From Sordaria brevicollis (lineage: Eukaryota; Ascomycota; Sordariomycetes; Sordariales; Sordariaceae), in the NCBI GenBank assembly GCA_033439795.1, contig JAUTDP010000002.1, forward strand, positions 3,720,001-3,784,000: DNA of 64,000 nucleotides, written 5' to 3'. This document shows positions 34,865 through 46,951 of this stretch, in pieces; the first letter of the stretch is position 1, and each line of letters begins with the position of its first letter. Made by a program: the position numbers and the translations under genes. A model generated the notes under the pieces. That model was given only the letters and a program-made list of their open reading frames with translations. It was not told the DNA's origin and made no database searches.

Positions 34865-37800
34865 AATAATAATTACAATTCATTATCGCAATATTCCGAC
34901 CGAACTATACTATACTATTATTATAACCTTTAAAAAATAAAAAGGCCCCGCGATCGTTAATAAAATCGCTTAATTATAATAATTTCCTCAATAAAAATAC
35001 TAAAATACTAAATACGTAAGACGAATTTAAATACTCTCGCGACTATAAAACTACCTTTCCGTACCGGTTAAACTATTTATTCAATTATTAATTATATTAT
35101 TCTCCCTACTATTTATTAAAAGCAGCGAATTCAAATACCCGTAAAAATATTACCCCTTATAGCAAATTTAAATAATTGTAACGGATTATTATAACTACCC
35201 CTAAATACGGCAAATTTAAATACCTATTATTTAATACTACCCGGATCCCAAATTTGTAAAATTTTAAATACTAAAGGTTTCCCCTATTACCGAATTTCGA
35301 ATACGCAACGGTATTTAATAATTACTCCGATTCCTATCTATACTATATTAATTTTACGTTCCGAAAATTATTTAAATTCGCGTTTACGTACTTCTAAATT
35401 AAAGATTACGATAATCCACTATTATACTAGGAACGTTCGTTAATTCTAACGCGCCCAATAACTCGTATAATTTAACCCCTACGTTATCTATAATTAGCCC
35501 CCGCGTAGTAAAATTTATATATAATAATAATTTAAACGATATATCCTATTTTAAAAATAAAGCTAACCTATATAAAAATAATGAAAATAATAAAGCTATT
35601 ATAATAAAGCCCCCGCCTATTCGGAAAAGATATTATAATAAATTATTTATAGTATCGAATTTCGTACCCGGATGCTAAATTCTTAACGTATTAAATAATA
35701 TTTATATTCCGTTAATCGCTAACCCTAACCCTATAATTAAATACCTATTTATAAACGCGTATATTTTATTTTAAAAGAAAAATTATATCGATAAAAGTTA
35801 AACCTCGTTCTTTAATAGGCTATATCCTTTAAGTATATAATATAACCGAAAATTTAGAACCCTAAACGCTGGATTTAATTTAAATTTCCTATTTCTATTA
35901 CGCCCTTTTAAATTTAATAGTAATAAGGAATTAATAGAATATTTCGACGATAAAATTAATTATAATTATAATATATTTATTTATTAAATCCGTTAGTAAA
36001 GAAAAGGTTTTTCTATTAAATTTAGTATTATTTATATTCTATTAAAATCCTTTAAAACCGATTTAAATACCTAACGTAAGTAATAGAACGATAATTAAAA
36101 TCGGATATTAAAATTATTCGAAATTTATAAAGAGGAGTTAACTAATATTATTAAAGAAATATAGAATAAAAAATAGGAAAATTTTATAAAAAACGTCCGT
36201 GTGTAAGTTAATTTATTTTTGAGGGAATAAAGCGAATTTCTTAATAATTATATTTTCGAATATAAAATTCTATTAAAGGACTTTATATTAAAATAAGCGG
36301 CTACTTTTAATTAAATAATTAAGGATTAATAAGACGCCCTAAAAGTATAGAATATAAAATTTAAAAAATTGATTAAAGTGTTATAAAAGGCTTATTTAAA
36401 AGTTATTAATAACTTAATAAAGTAAATTAATAGTATTCGACGTATAATCGAAAAGGAGATTATAAATGTAATTATTAAAAACCTATTTAATAACCCTTAT
36501 ATATTTCTTAATTTAATTTTCGGCGATATTAATAAAAAGCCGTCTACCCCTATTAAATTATCCTATTGGCCGGTAATAGACGACTTTATTTAATAATTTC
36601 GAAAAAGGTTTTTAATAAATAAACTTATTCGCCCCCGCTTTTATATTACCTTTGAAAATATATTGGAATCTCCTAAATCTATATATAATTATACTTTAAT
36701 ATATAATTATAATTACATTCCCGTAATAATTAAAGCTGGAAGAAGAATTACCTCTTTATTTATTTAAAACGTTCGAATTGCCCCTAATAATAATTATTAA
36801 TCTATTTTAATATTTATTAATCGGATAGAGTAATTTAAATAGAAGTAATTAAATCCTTTCAATTTACTATTAAGTGTATTAAAATACTTCTAAAAAAAAC
36901 GGTTTTAAAAATATATAACCGTATATAATAACCTTAGTATTATTAAATTTCTATTTGTATTAATAATAACCGATTACCCCTTACTAATATTTATAACTTA
37001 TATTTTTTAAAATTTTTATTTTAATCCTAATAACGCTCCCTACGGTAAATTATAAAATAATATTTCGAAAATTATCGAATTATAAATAAACGAATAACGA
37101 ACCCGTATCGAAGACCCGTCGTTCAAAATACAATTAACCGGCTAGAAATCTAAATATAAAAAGGACGAAAGTTTAAAATATAAACTATCCGAAATTAAAT
37201 TAATCTTCCCCGGAAATAAATTAAGAGGTAATAGTAGGGGAAATAATTACGGTTATAATAATTGGCTATATAATAATATATTATATTGTTATAAACCTAG
37301 GCGAAGCGATTTTAAATTCGGATTTAATAATTTAAACGAAAAATATTGTAAAATTAAGCGCAAAGAAATTAATATATTTAACCCTAACGTTAAAAACCCT
37401 AATAATATAAACGTCTTTACCGATTTTAAAGGAAATACGTATATTAATATTTACGCTTTTTGGAAATAAATCCTTTCGTTCGTTAATAGAAGAGCCGAGA
37501 GTAAAATAAATTAATAAATAGGTCGTTTATTTCATACCCTATTAAAAAGCGCTACTAAAATATAATAAATTATTAAAGTAAATAAAGAAATTTAATATAA
37601 ATAGAAATTCAACGGTATTTATATCCTATTAGAAAAGTTCGTCGATAAATTCAAACTATACCCATCGCTAATAACCTAAAAGTTTAATAAAGGATATTTT
37701 ATTATTAATTCTATTATAAATAACTTAAGTACCCTTATTTAATATATTTAAAAGCAATTTCAAAATATAAAAGTTATAAATATTATAAATAAATATAATT

Positions 37801-40800
37801 CGTCCAATTAATATAATATAATAATATAAATCTAATTAAACTTCGATTTCTATACTAAATAATATTTACGTGCCCCAATCGAAACCAAAATATTATAAAA
37901 TTATATAATAGAAATTACAAAATCGAATATAATTTTAATTATTACTGCCTAATAAATTACTAAAAATAATAATTATTATAATTTATCCTACCCCCGTAAT
38001 AACTAATATAAATTTAATAATTACCCGTATTTAAAACGAAAAAAAGATTGGAATTATAACCGCGATAAAAAATAAAACCGGGACCGCGACCGTAACTGTA
38101 ATTAAAATCGTAATTGTAACCGCGATTAAAGCCGTAATTGCAATTATAATTAAAACCGAAATTTAAATTATAATCGACGGACTTATTAAATAAATTATAT
38201 TAACGAAATTAAAAAAATAAAAAACGAATTATCGGATTTAAATATCGAAGCGGTCTATTTAATAATTAATATAATTAAACGATATAAAAAATGCTATAAG
38301 AATATCCAAATTACCGTAAAGAGAAAGGAATATAAAAAAATATATAAACCCTTTAAAGTTATTAAAGCCAAAAAGTTTCGTACCCCCTCCTTATTAATAT
38401 TTAAATAACGAATTTATAATTACTATTAAAAATTCCTATAATTATAGAATGTATTATTCTATTATTTAAAATCCTATAAATTCGTATAAAAAGGTATCTT
38501 AACCGGCCAAAAACCGTAGTTAATTTTACGAATAAGCCCCAAACTAATAGTAATCCGCTTAAATAAACCGTTAATTCTTAAAGAAGCCCTATATATAGTA
38601 ATAACCGAAATTAATAATAACCCTATATTTAACTTTACGTATATATACGTAAATATACGCGCCTCCCCTTACGGTAATTTAATTAAGGTTTATATAAATC
38701 TAGGAACCGGTTATACTTTAATCGGTAAACCTTTCTTAAATAAATTCCAATATTTAATCGAAATATAATATATTAAAATCCGTAGCGTAAATAGAAAGCT
38801 AATTAAAATTATAAAATAGATTATATTCGAAATTTATTTAAAAAGCTATAATAAAAATAATTACTTAACCCTTATAAAATTCAAAAAAGGAAAATAAATA
38901 ATAAATAAATTCGAACCTAATATTTTATTCGGGAATAATTTCCTATATTTTTACGCAATTAATACAAATTATAAATTAAAAACCATTACCTTTTTAAATC
39001 TAAATAACTTTTACGTAAATTTTATAGCCTAAAATAACGCCAAATTATATACCTATAAAGTAATTACTCGGGCGAAAACTATATTATTATTAAAATAATC
39101 GGGGTATATTCCGGTAAATTTTAAAGAATTCCTAAAGGGTTGTAATTTTATATTTAATTTTAAATATATATTAGTAGCTAATATTATTATTAATTCTAAA
39201 ACCCTAACCGTTATATTCGTTAATAATATAACCGAAAGAATCGTTATAATTCCGTAGAAATTCTATATCGCTAATATATTAGAAATTACCGATAACGGGT
39301 ATATTATATTAATAAAAGGGATAATTGTAAATATAACCGTACGAAAAAGGTAAGCCCTAATAACGTTAAATACCGAATTCGAAATCCTTATAATTAAAGT
39401 ATTTAACGTCGTTGAAAAAAATAAATATACGTATATTAAAAATATAACGGACGAGGAAATTCTTAACGAATTAATAATAAAAGACCCCGATATAATAGTT
39501 TAAGAAGTAGAAGAATTCCCTAATGGATAAATTAGGTTAAAATAAATTATTTTCGACGAACCTTATAAATTCGATTTAATAATTATAATTAAGGTAATTA
39601 TAAACCGAATTCCGAAGGAAAATACCCCTATTAATGAAGATAATTAATTAGAAGAATATAAATTATAAACGAAAGATAAATATTTTATATTAAGCTTTAA
39701 AACGTCCGTTAATTTATTTAAAATAATTATTAAGTATAGAATTTATGTATATACGCAAAACCTAAAGTTAATAAAAAAAATAGAAAAATTAATTAATAAA
39801 TACTTTATAATTTAGGAAGAAAGCGGTATAATTAATATAAACGAAAAGGATATAATACGTATCCTATTAATAAAAGGATAATAGAATTAGCGTATTTATA
39901 TACAATCCTACCCTTTAAATAAAAAGGATTAAGAGGTATTAAATTAAATATTCGGAGTACTTTATAAATAAAGTAAAATAGATTAAATAAATTGGGCAAT
40001 TCTATTTATATATTTAATATTTATAATATAATATATAACGAAAGGCTAATAGAAAAGCCGAATAGTAATTAACCTTCGAATTTTAAATAAAATTATTATA
40101 TTTAATTATTACTTACTACCTTTATAATCCGAAGTTATTATATTACTTCGAAATAAGGGATTTATTATAATTATTAACGTTACGGTATTCTTTTATTAAT
40201 TCCTAGTTTAATTACCCTATTAAGATTAGTTAATATTAATTAATTTACGAAGTTTAAAATAGTTAAATATCGCTCTAATAGAATATTGAAATTTATTAAT
40301 ATATATTTAGAGATTTATAAACCGCTTATTAAAGGCCGTAGCGGAATTTTATAAAATTTATATTAATAATATTATTATTTTCTTGGATATTATAGAGGAG
40401 TATTTTAAATATTTCGATTACGTATTCAACCTATTTATATTGCGTAATTTAATTCTTTTACTTAAGAAAAATTATATTATATACCCTAACGTCGAATTAT
40501 TAGGATTTTATATCGATATATTTAACCTATTATTAATAAAGGAGAAATTAGAAGTATTCTATAACCTAATATTTCCTAAAATATTAAAATCCTTAGAAAT
40601 GTATATTAATAAATTTAATTTTTTTCGATATTTAATTCCTTACTATAATAAATTATCCGAGCCCCTATAAAACCGAAAAGTATTACTATTAATAGAAAGG
40701 TATAAATCGGGCGCTATTATTCCGGGGAACCTTTTAAAAAGAGTTTACTACTATATAAAGACTTTATATAAAAGTATTAAAAAAGAAGTAAAAGCGTTCG

Positions 40801-43158
40801 AAATTATATAAAGAACTATTTATAAAAATATAAAGCTATACTATTTCGATTTAAATAAATAAGCGTTTTTTTAAATCGATAATTTATTAGAACGGGGATA
40901 CGGCGTAATTTTATATTATTTCCGGGACGGATTTATTTAATTATTAAGTATAATTATTCTAACGAATTGAATACTTCTTATTATATTTTTAAATAAAATA
41001 TTTAATAAGGTTAAAATAAATTATAAACTTTTTAAAATAGAAATAACTTATTTAATATAAATAATTAAACGGTTGAAAACCTTCCTATATTTATATAACC
41101 TATTAATTATTATTTTAATAAATTACTCTGCGATAAAGGGAATTTACGAATAAACGATTTTAAATACGGCTTCGACGGACCGCGGTAATTGCAAATTAAT
41201 TAATATATTAATTTATTTATTTTAATATAATTTCCAAGTTTATTATATCGCGGGGAAGTTAAATTTTGTACCTAATATACTTAACCGCCTAAAAACCAAA
41301 GGTAATAAGTTAAGAAAATCCGACGAAATTCCAATTCTTAATTAAATTTAATTTATATATATAGAAGTATAAATAAATTTAATTATAAAAAGGAACTTCA
41401 TTAAAGGTTATAAAACGGATTCTAAATATATAAAAATTATCACTAATATATATACTCATTATAATACTACCGAAGTCGATAATATTATTTTTAGTATTGG
41501 GTACCCGTTTGAAATTATTAATAATCTGCTATATAATATTAAAATTAATAAATTAAAAAGGCTCTACGTATTTAAATCGATAATATTAATTATACTATTT
41601 ATAATTTATAATAATAAATATTACTTCGGAAGAGATCGAATATTCTATAATTTAAAAAAATACGTAATAATTAGAAAAATTTATAACGTATTAGAATATA
41701 TTAAGTATTATCCAATATATTAATTAAATTATATAAACCGTAAAGTAATTATAAGAAATTACTAACCGATTAAACCCGAATACTTATTATTAATACGAAT
41801 AATTACTATAAATTTCATTACCAACCTACCCGAAGTTTTTAATATCTTAATACTATAATAAATAGAAGGATTCGATTTTTACAATACCCTAATACCCGTT
41901 ATATATTATACTACTAAGTGGATAAGATTAATTCCCGGATATTCTACTTATTCTATAGAAAATTAGGGTACTATCCTAATTAGAGAATTATTATTAGGAA
42001 ATTGGGGTATATTGTAAATAATCGTATTAAATCGAAATTATAAATTTATATTTAAATTATAAAAGGGAATATAGAAGGTAATAAATATTAAGCTCCTTAT
42101 AATTACCGTTTATTATCCGTAAAGTAATAATATAATTAAAAGACGAAATTAGGACGTAAAAATTGTAATACGATATTACTATTTCGCTACCTTAGAATTT
42201 AATTGGATCGAACTATTATTAAATTTATAATAGAATTTTAATAACGTATATTTAAAATTTATTAAATTATCCCCCTACGAATAATTATTCGGTTTTAAAT
42301 TATTTAACCCCTTCGATATTATTATTTAGAAAAATATTCCCACCGTAATTATAGAATATAAAATAATAAAAGACGGATTAAAAAAAGACGCCTAAATAAT
42401 TATAAATTTCGTAACCGTTAAAGTTAAAAAGAAATATAATAATTAATATCCCTTACGAGAATTTTAAATAGGAAATAAAATTTTCTTAAAATTGTATAAA
42501 AGATGTTATTTCTTAGGTTGCCCGTCCTATAAATTTTCGTAATAATACGCTAAATCCTTTAAAATCCTAATTTATATAAATAAATTCGTTTATAAATTAA
42601 AATTACCCGTTGAAATAATTAAAGTATACCCTATTATTTTAATTACGTATTTTAAAAGATATTTATTAGATTAAAACCCTTTCGGCCGTATTTAACCTCC
42701 GCCTAAATTTATTAAAAATACGTAAGCGGATTCCGAAAATAAAGGCGAATAGGAAATAAATATTATTTTAAATTATTTTCTAAATAGACGAATAAATAAA
42801 TGGAAATATTTAATTAAATAAACCGGATTCGGTTATAAATATAATAAATAATTGCCGGAAAAGGCCTTAAATAATACCTAAAAATTATTAAAAGAATATT
42901 AATAGTAATAAGGAAGAAAGCGTACGCTTATAAAGGCTACCGGTTAAATATGTAAATATATTATATTCGTAAATAAAATAATATTAAATTTACCAAAATA
43001 TAGAATAAAATTAAAGTTTAGGAAGTAAAATAAATAAATAGGAACGTAAAACGTAGGATATATTGAGAAAAGCGAATATTAGGAATAATAAAGGTATTTA
43101 ATTATATATATTAATTATTATTAAAGTTAATAATAAAATTCTTTAAGGAGCCGGAATT
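34865..43158 (+). pseudogene. gag-pol relic of the Gypsy element
   Basis: No intact frame remains; stop codons of the TAA/TAG kind, mostly explicable as C-to-T changes in CAA/CAG or G-to-A in TGG, are dense. Recognisable pieces are a gag-region basic R/N/D-rich repeat stretch at about 38040-38180 and the reverse-transcriptase active-site box at 40359-40382, reading YINNIIIF where functional enzymes have YxDD (both Asp codons converted to Asn codons). The longest surviving stretch, 40383-40670, has the downstream VELLGFYID...EKLE...LIPYYNKLSEPL pattern (thumb and connection). An integrase stretch around 42100-42145 reads TVYYP-stop-SNN, the expected place of the HPQSDG-type motif. Purely a relic; no function. 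Confidence 0.85.
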
Positions 43159-43447
43159 TAATACCGGAATGGTATTGTAGCTATTACCTATATTATTATA
43201 ATAAGTACCAGTTACTTACCGGTATTCTAATCGGCTGGTATTAACCGTTAAGAAGGTTCGTACTGAGCGCGACCGTACCGCGGCGCGTTAGACCTATATA
43301 AGTAGGTTAGCCGTTCGAAGCTCGCGGGTATATAATCTTTAACCACCGCGAGCTCCCCTTTTATTTAATTCTTCTTTTTTCATCAATTTCATTAACGTTT
43401 ACAATCACATATACTATGCATTTCAAAATACCCTCTCAACGGTATTA
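43159..43447 (+). repeat. 3' LTR of the Gypsy element
   Basis: 289 bp partner of the 5' LTR, preceded by a purine-rich stretch (AAGGAGCCGGAA) in the position of a polypurine tract. Confidence 0.92.
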
Positions 43448-44044
43448 CCTATTAATAAAGAAAGTAAGTTTACGCCTACTATTATTAATTTAAAGCGGAT
43501 AAATAGGATCGAAAAGGATAAAATTAATCGCTTTATTAATTATAATTAGAAATTCTTTAAAGGTCTTTATACGAAGGCGGCTATTAATATTAAGTATTTT
43601 ATTAATTAGGAGGCGTTTCTATTTATCCTACTCTTCCTTTAATTTCTTCTTTTTATTTCTAATTATAGCGTAGATAGCCTTTAATTCTTTTTTTTATAGA
43701 GCTTCTATATTACGTTATTCTTTTATTTTTTATATATATTATATACGTTTAATAGTAATATTAGTTATAATATCCTTATTTAGTTTTATAAAACGACATT
43801 ATATTTTCTTTGCGTTAAAAGTTTCGAGACGTCGTTTTTTATTAATAGTAAATTCTTTTAAATAGTTATAAATAAATAATCCCTTATTAATAATAACTTC
43901 TATATATTTAAATACCCTCTTTATTAGGGAGTTCCGAAGTTCGATTATAGATTCGAGGCGGGAAAGGCTTTATTTTACTATTATTTAATGGTTTTAATTA
44001 GGTTATATTTCGGGGTAGGTAACGGTAATAGTTTTAAATACTTT

Positions 44045-44153
44045 TATAACAGGCCTAGGGTACATTGCTAGGTAAGCCAAACTACCCGGTAAAAGGTAGA
44101 CGATGTTCTACTTGCAAGGCAGAACTCGGATGCATCATTATAAACCTGTGATA
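44045..44153. repeat. left direct terminal repeat of the TRIM-like element
   Basis: 109 bp, 104 identical to 44457-44565 at a constant offset of 412 bp. Confidence 0.92.
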
Positions 44154-44456
44154 CTACCTCATCTTTAAGCGGAATTTCATCATTCCAAAATAAGGCGGCC
44201 AAGGCTATAACACTACCTGAACCTAGAGGTTCGAATGGGGAGTCTTCCACATTTGGTCGGCGCGGTGTTGCTGTTCTCCAATGCCCCCTGTGTTCCGACG
44301 GCTCTCCGTTATCACTTTTCGGTTAGACCGCGATTTCTCGTAATCGCCTACTAAGTGAATGGAAAGCTGTCGTCGGAGTCGCATCGGAAAACCCGCTCTC
44401 AAATGCTTCTGCGAGGAATTGAACCCCTGACTTCCCCACCCTTAAGCAGAACATAC

Positions 44457-44565
44457 TATGACAAGCCTAGGGTGCATTGCTAAGTAAGCCAAACTACCCG
44501 GTAAAAGGTAGACGATGTTCTGCTTGCAAGGCAGAACTCGGATGCATCATTATAAACCTGTGATA
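44457..44565. repeat. right direct terminal repeat of the TRIM-like element
   Basis: 109-bp partner of 44045-44153, followed directly by the second ACTTT. Confidence 0.92.
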
Positions 44566-46238
44566 ACTTTCGTTTTTAGGGATTCGAATATTCGAATTAG
44601 ATTTAAGGGGAAAAAATTAATTTTTTTAAAATTAGATACGATATTTATCCTTTTAAAACTTTAGTCCTATATATCCTATTTATAAATATTATTAATTAAT
44701 ATATAGGAACCGGACAATATATAGGAAATTTATTTATAACCCCGATGTATAATTTTCTTTTAATATTGATAATTCTCTTCTTCGTATATAGTTTTTTAAT
44801 TTGCATTAGTAGGTTGCTTTTAATGGTTAGAAAATTCTTATATTTATAGGTTGTAGAAAGTAGAATATATACGGTAGTAAAAAAATTAAAATAATATCGA
44901 ATTATAAATAATATTTGTATAAATTAAGGTTATAATAGTTAGAAAAGGAATCGAAGGTAAGTATTCGATATATCTTCTCTTTTAATTTTATTCTAATCCG
45001 TAATGTATATTCGATATTTTCTAGATAATTATAAATATTGAATTTAGTATTATATTTATATTCGTTATAGTTAAATTATTTTAAAAAGTCGATTTCGCGG
45101 CTCTTTATTATCGCGTAATATTTAAAAGAGTATTTATTAAAATAACGGATTTAATTTATTATAATTATAATATTATTGAATATGGTATTTAATTAGGTAA
45201 AGCGGGCGTCGCCGTCGAAGTTATTATTAATTATTTCGAATATTGGCTATTATTTAAAAATTGCGAATATAAATAACGAATCTTTAATTATATTACTACT
45301 ACCGATAAATATAATAGATTCCTTATTAGCTAAATTAAATACTTTTAATTATATTTTATATAGTTAATTATTTATTTGCAATTTTAAAAGCGGGGGATTA
45401 ACGGCTTACGCGTTTCTTCTTCTCCTTTTTTATTATTAAAATTCTTAAATTGTCCGCTAATATAATTATACGGCAATTAATTTCGTTAGTATTTTAATAA
45501 TTGGAAGTAATAATCCGATAATTAGTAATAACCTTTTTATTCTTTTTAAAAAAGTTAATTATTACTTTAATTTATTATTTTATAGAGAATTATTATACTT
45601 TTATTAATTTAATTTTAATCGATTCGAATTATAAGTAGTTATATTTTTATTATAAATATTATATATTATTAATTTTATTTAAAAGTAGTATATAGCGTAC
45701 TTATAATTTATTCGTAACGTTAATTAATAAATCTTTATTAATAAAAAATTTAAATTTAATTAATTAATAAATATATACTTCGATAATATCGTTTTCCGTA
45801 GTATTAAAGCTAATTAATCGATTACGACCCCGCGCGCTTATAGCCGGTACGTTGCGCTCCTTTAAAGACGTATAGTATTTTTAAATTTAATTTTTACCGT
45901 ATTTAAACCGTTTAACGGCATTTTGGAAATTTAATTCCTTAGTATTAAATAACGTTTTTAAAGATCGCTAATTATAGTATTGAATCTTTATTTCGAAAAA
46001 CTAACGGGTAACGCGTACGGATATAAATTCTTTAAAAAGCGCTATATCAATTAAAATAATAAAAGTAATAATAAAATAGTAGATACAAGATTTTTAGAAT
46101 AATTAGAATTAAAAACGGTATAAGAAATTTAGTTACGAAAGGTTAGTAATATACTCTAGTAAGAAAGGAATTTAGAAATTATTTGAAGGTTTGTATTTTA
46201 ATACGGTTCGCTAATAAAATAAAATTCGTGTATATACC

Positions 46239-46339
46239 AAGACTGTCCGGTAATTTCTTGGTGTCCGGGATTTTTTTTCCCCACTCTTTGCGGGAGAGTG
46301 GGTGTAGATTATTTACGCCTTGGCGCTAATACCCACGGG
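46239..46339. repeat. right terminal inverted repeat of the Fot1-like element
   Basis: 101-bp partner of the left repeat, outer end CCCACGGG next to TA at 46340. Confidence 0.93.
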
Positions 46340-46677
46340 TACTTAAAACTCAAACCATCGCAGTCTAGACTTGACGCCGGAAGTCAATGCCGACTCGGGC
46401 GCAGTCTCGGCTGTGAGAAAAGTTCAGGTTCGGGCCAAACATGTCAACGGTATGTAAGGCAGGAGGGAAGGTGGTTGCTCCCGAAGAAGAAGGCTCCTTC
46501 CTTCCCCACGACTAATTAAGGGCTTGGCATGCCGCCGTGCTACATCCTACCGACACAGCCTCACCGAAGCCTGCTTGATGGCACCTTCCCTACTACCCGC
46601 TCCCGCAGCATGCTTTACATCCTTGAGTACGTAGGTATGCTTTTCCAATGTACGGACGGTACCAAAGATCATGAATA

Positions 46678-46951
46678 CCGTATAAACTCGCGAACCTGGC
46701 AAAACGCTAATGGCTCTGGTTTGCTGAAGTCTACACAAACATTAGGCTGGTCGCTATATGTTGAAATGTGCGTAAGTTAGATTGCTAGGTAAATTTCCTC
46801 GAACTTTCTTAACTGAACAAGTACATATACTGACATATGCTGGCTAACTGGGCATCTTGTTGGCAGGACCATGGCAATTTTCCAGCAGACTTCAGCAGAC
46901 TTCAGCAAACTAGGAGGGCTAGCGTTTTGCCAGGTTCGCGAGTTTATACGG
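46678..46951. mobile_element. small inverted-repeat element (Tc1/mariner-type MITE)
   Basis: 274 bp between perfect 32-bp inverted repeats (46678-46709 and 46920-46951, outer end CCGTATAAACTCGCG) flanked by TA on both sides (46676-46677, 46952-46953). A further inner similarity (TTTGCTGAAGTCT) continues the repeats to about 60 bp. No coding potential. Distinct in sequence from the 101-bp repeats of the neighbouring Fot1-like element. Confidence 0.8.

Larger units (their letters stand above)
34575..43447 (+). mobile_element. Gypsy-type LTR retrotransposon, RIP-inactivated
   Basis: 8873 bp, bounded by LTRs (34575-34864 and 43159-43447) with terminal inverted octamers TAATACCG/CGGTATTA, which RIP would produce from a canonical TG...CA end. 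A perfect 5-bp target duplication CCTAT flanks it (34570-34574, 43448-43452). The internal region encodes, in order, a gag-like part, reverse transcriptase, RNase H and integrase relics on the plus strand. Reverse transcriptase before integrase is the Gypsy (Metaviridae-type) arrangement. The insertion lies inside the transposase relic of the Fot1-like element. Confidence 0.9.
44045..44565. mobile_element. TRIM-like miniature element with LTR-type direct repeats
   Basis: 521 bp with 109-bp direct terminal repeats (44045-44153 and 44457-44565; five differences, all A/G) and a 303-bp internal part, flanked by a perfect 5-bp duplication ACTTT (44040-44044, 44566-44570). Repeat ends are imperfect inverted nonamers (TATRACARG / CCTGTGATA). 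Size and architecture match terminal-repeat retrotransposons in miniature. Composition is about half GC, unlike the RIP-saturated flanks. The internal part contains a tRNA-T-arm-like GGTTCAATTCC (minus strand, about 44416-44426) and a 60-codon frame (44068-44250, minus) that runs into one repeat. No coding capacity for transposition. Orientation is not determined. Confidence 0.72.
43453..46050 (-). pseudogene. Fot1/pogo-like transposase relic
   Basis: Minus-strand frame read from about 46050 downwards. It shows a helix-turn-helix-like N-terminal part with the RGRNRLISF segment, then at 45473-45493 an NTNEINC motif in the place of the NxDExG first catalytic aspartate of pogo-type DDE transposases (the Asp codon altered to Asn by a G-to-A change), and a C-terminal charged, coiled-coil-like region. 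The frame is interrupted by the 521-bp element at 44045-44565. At the Gypsy target site it continues in the same frame into the left part (34574 downwards, ending in an acidic Asn/Glu-rich tail) if the CCTAT duplication is counted once. Many in-frame stops; inactive. Confidence 0.6.
33841..46339 (-). mobile_element. RIP-degenerated Fot1/pogo-like DNA transposon, interrupted by two nested insertions
   Basis: The whole AT-rich island is bounded by 101-bp terminal inverted repeats (33841-33941 and 46239-46339) beginning CCCGTGGG and flanked on both sides by TA (33839-33840, 46340-46341), the target duplication of Tc1/mariner-superfamily elements. The repeats differ at six positions, all C/T or G/A transitions, as expected from RIP. 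Removing the Gypsy insertion (with its duplication) and the 521-bp insertion leaves about 3.1 kb. The minus strand carries a decayed transposase frame with an NxDExG-like site (see separate entry), typical of pogo/Fot1 transposases. The exact family is inferred from duplication, repeats and motif; the protein is too damaged for certainty. Confidence 0.8.

Noticed and set aside
40383..40670. 95-codon open frame in the AT-rich island as a standalone gene
   Set aside because: It is a surviving piece of the Gypsy reverse transcriptase in phase with the YINN box; no start or independent function.
44068..44250. 60-codon minus-strand frame with gene-like composition
   Set aside because: Runs from the interior into the terminal repeat of the 521-bp element and has no recognised homologue; its good composition reflects lack of RIP. 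Kept only as part of the element.
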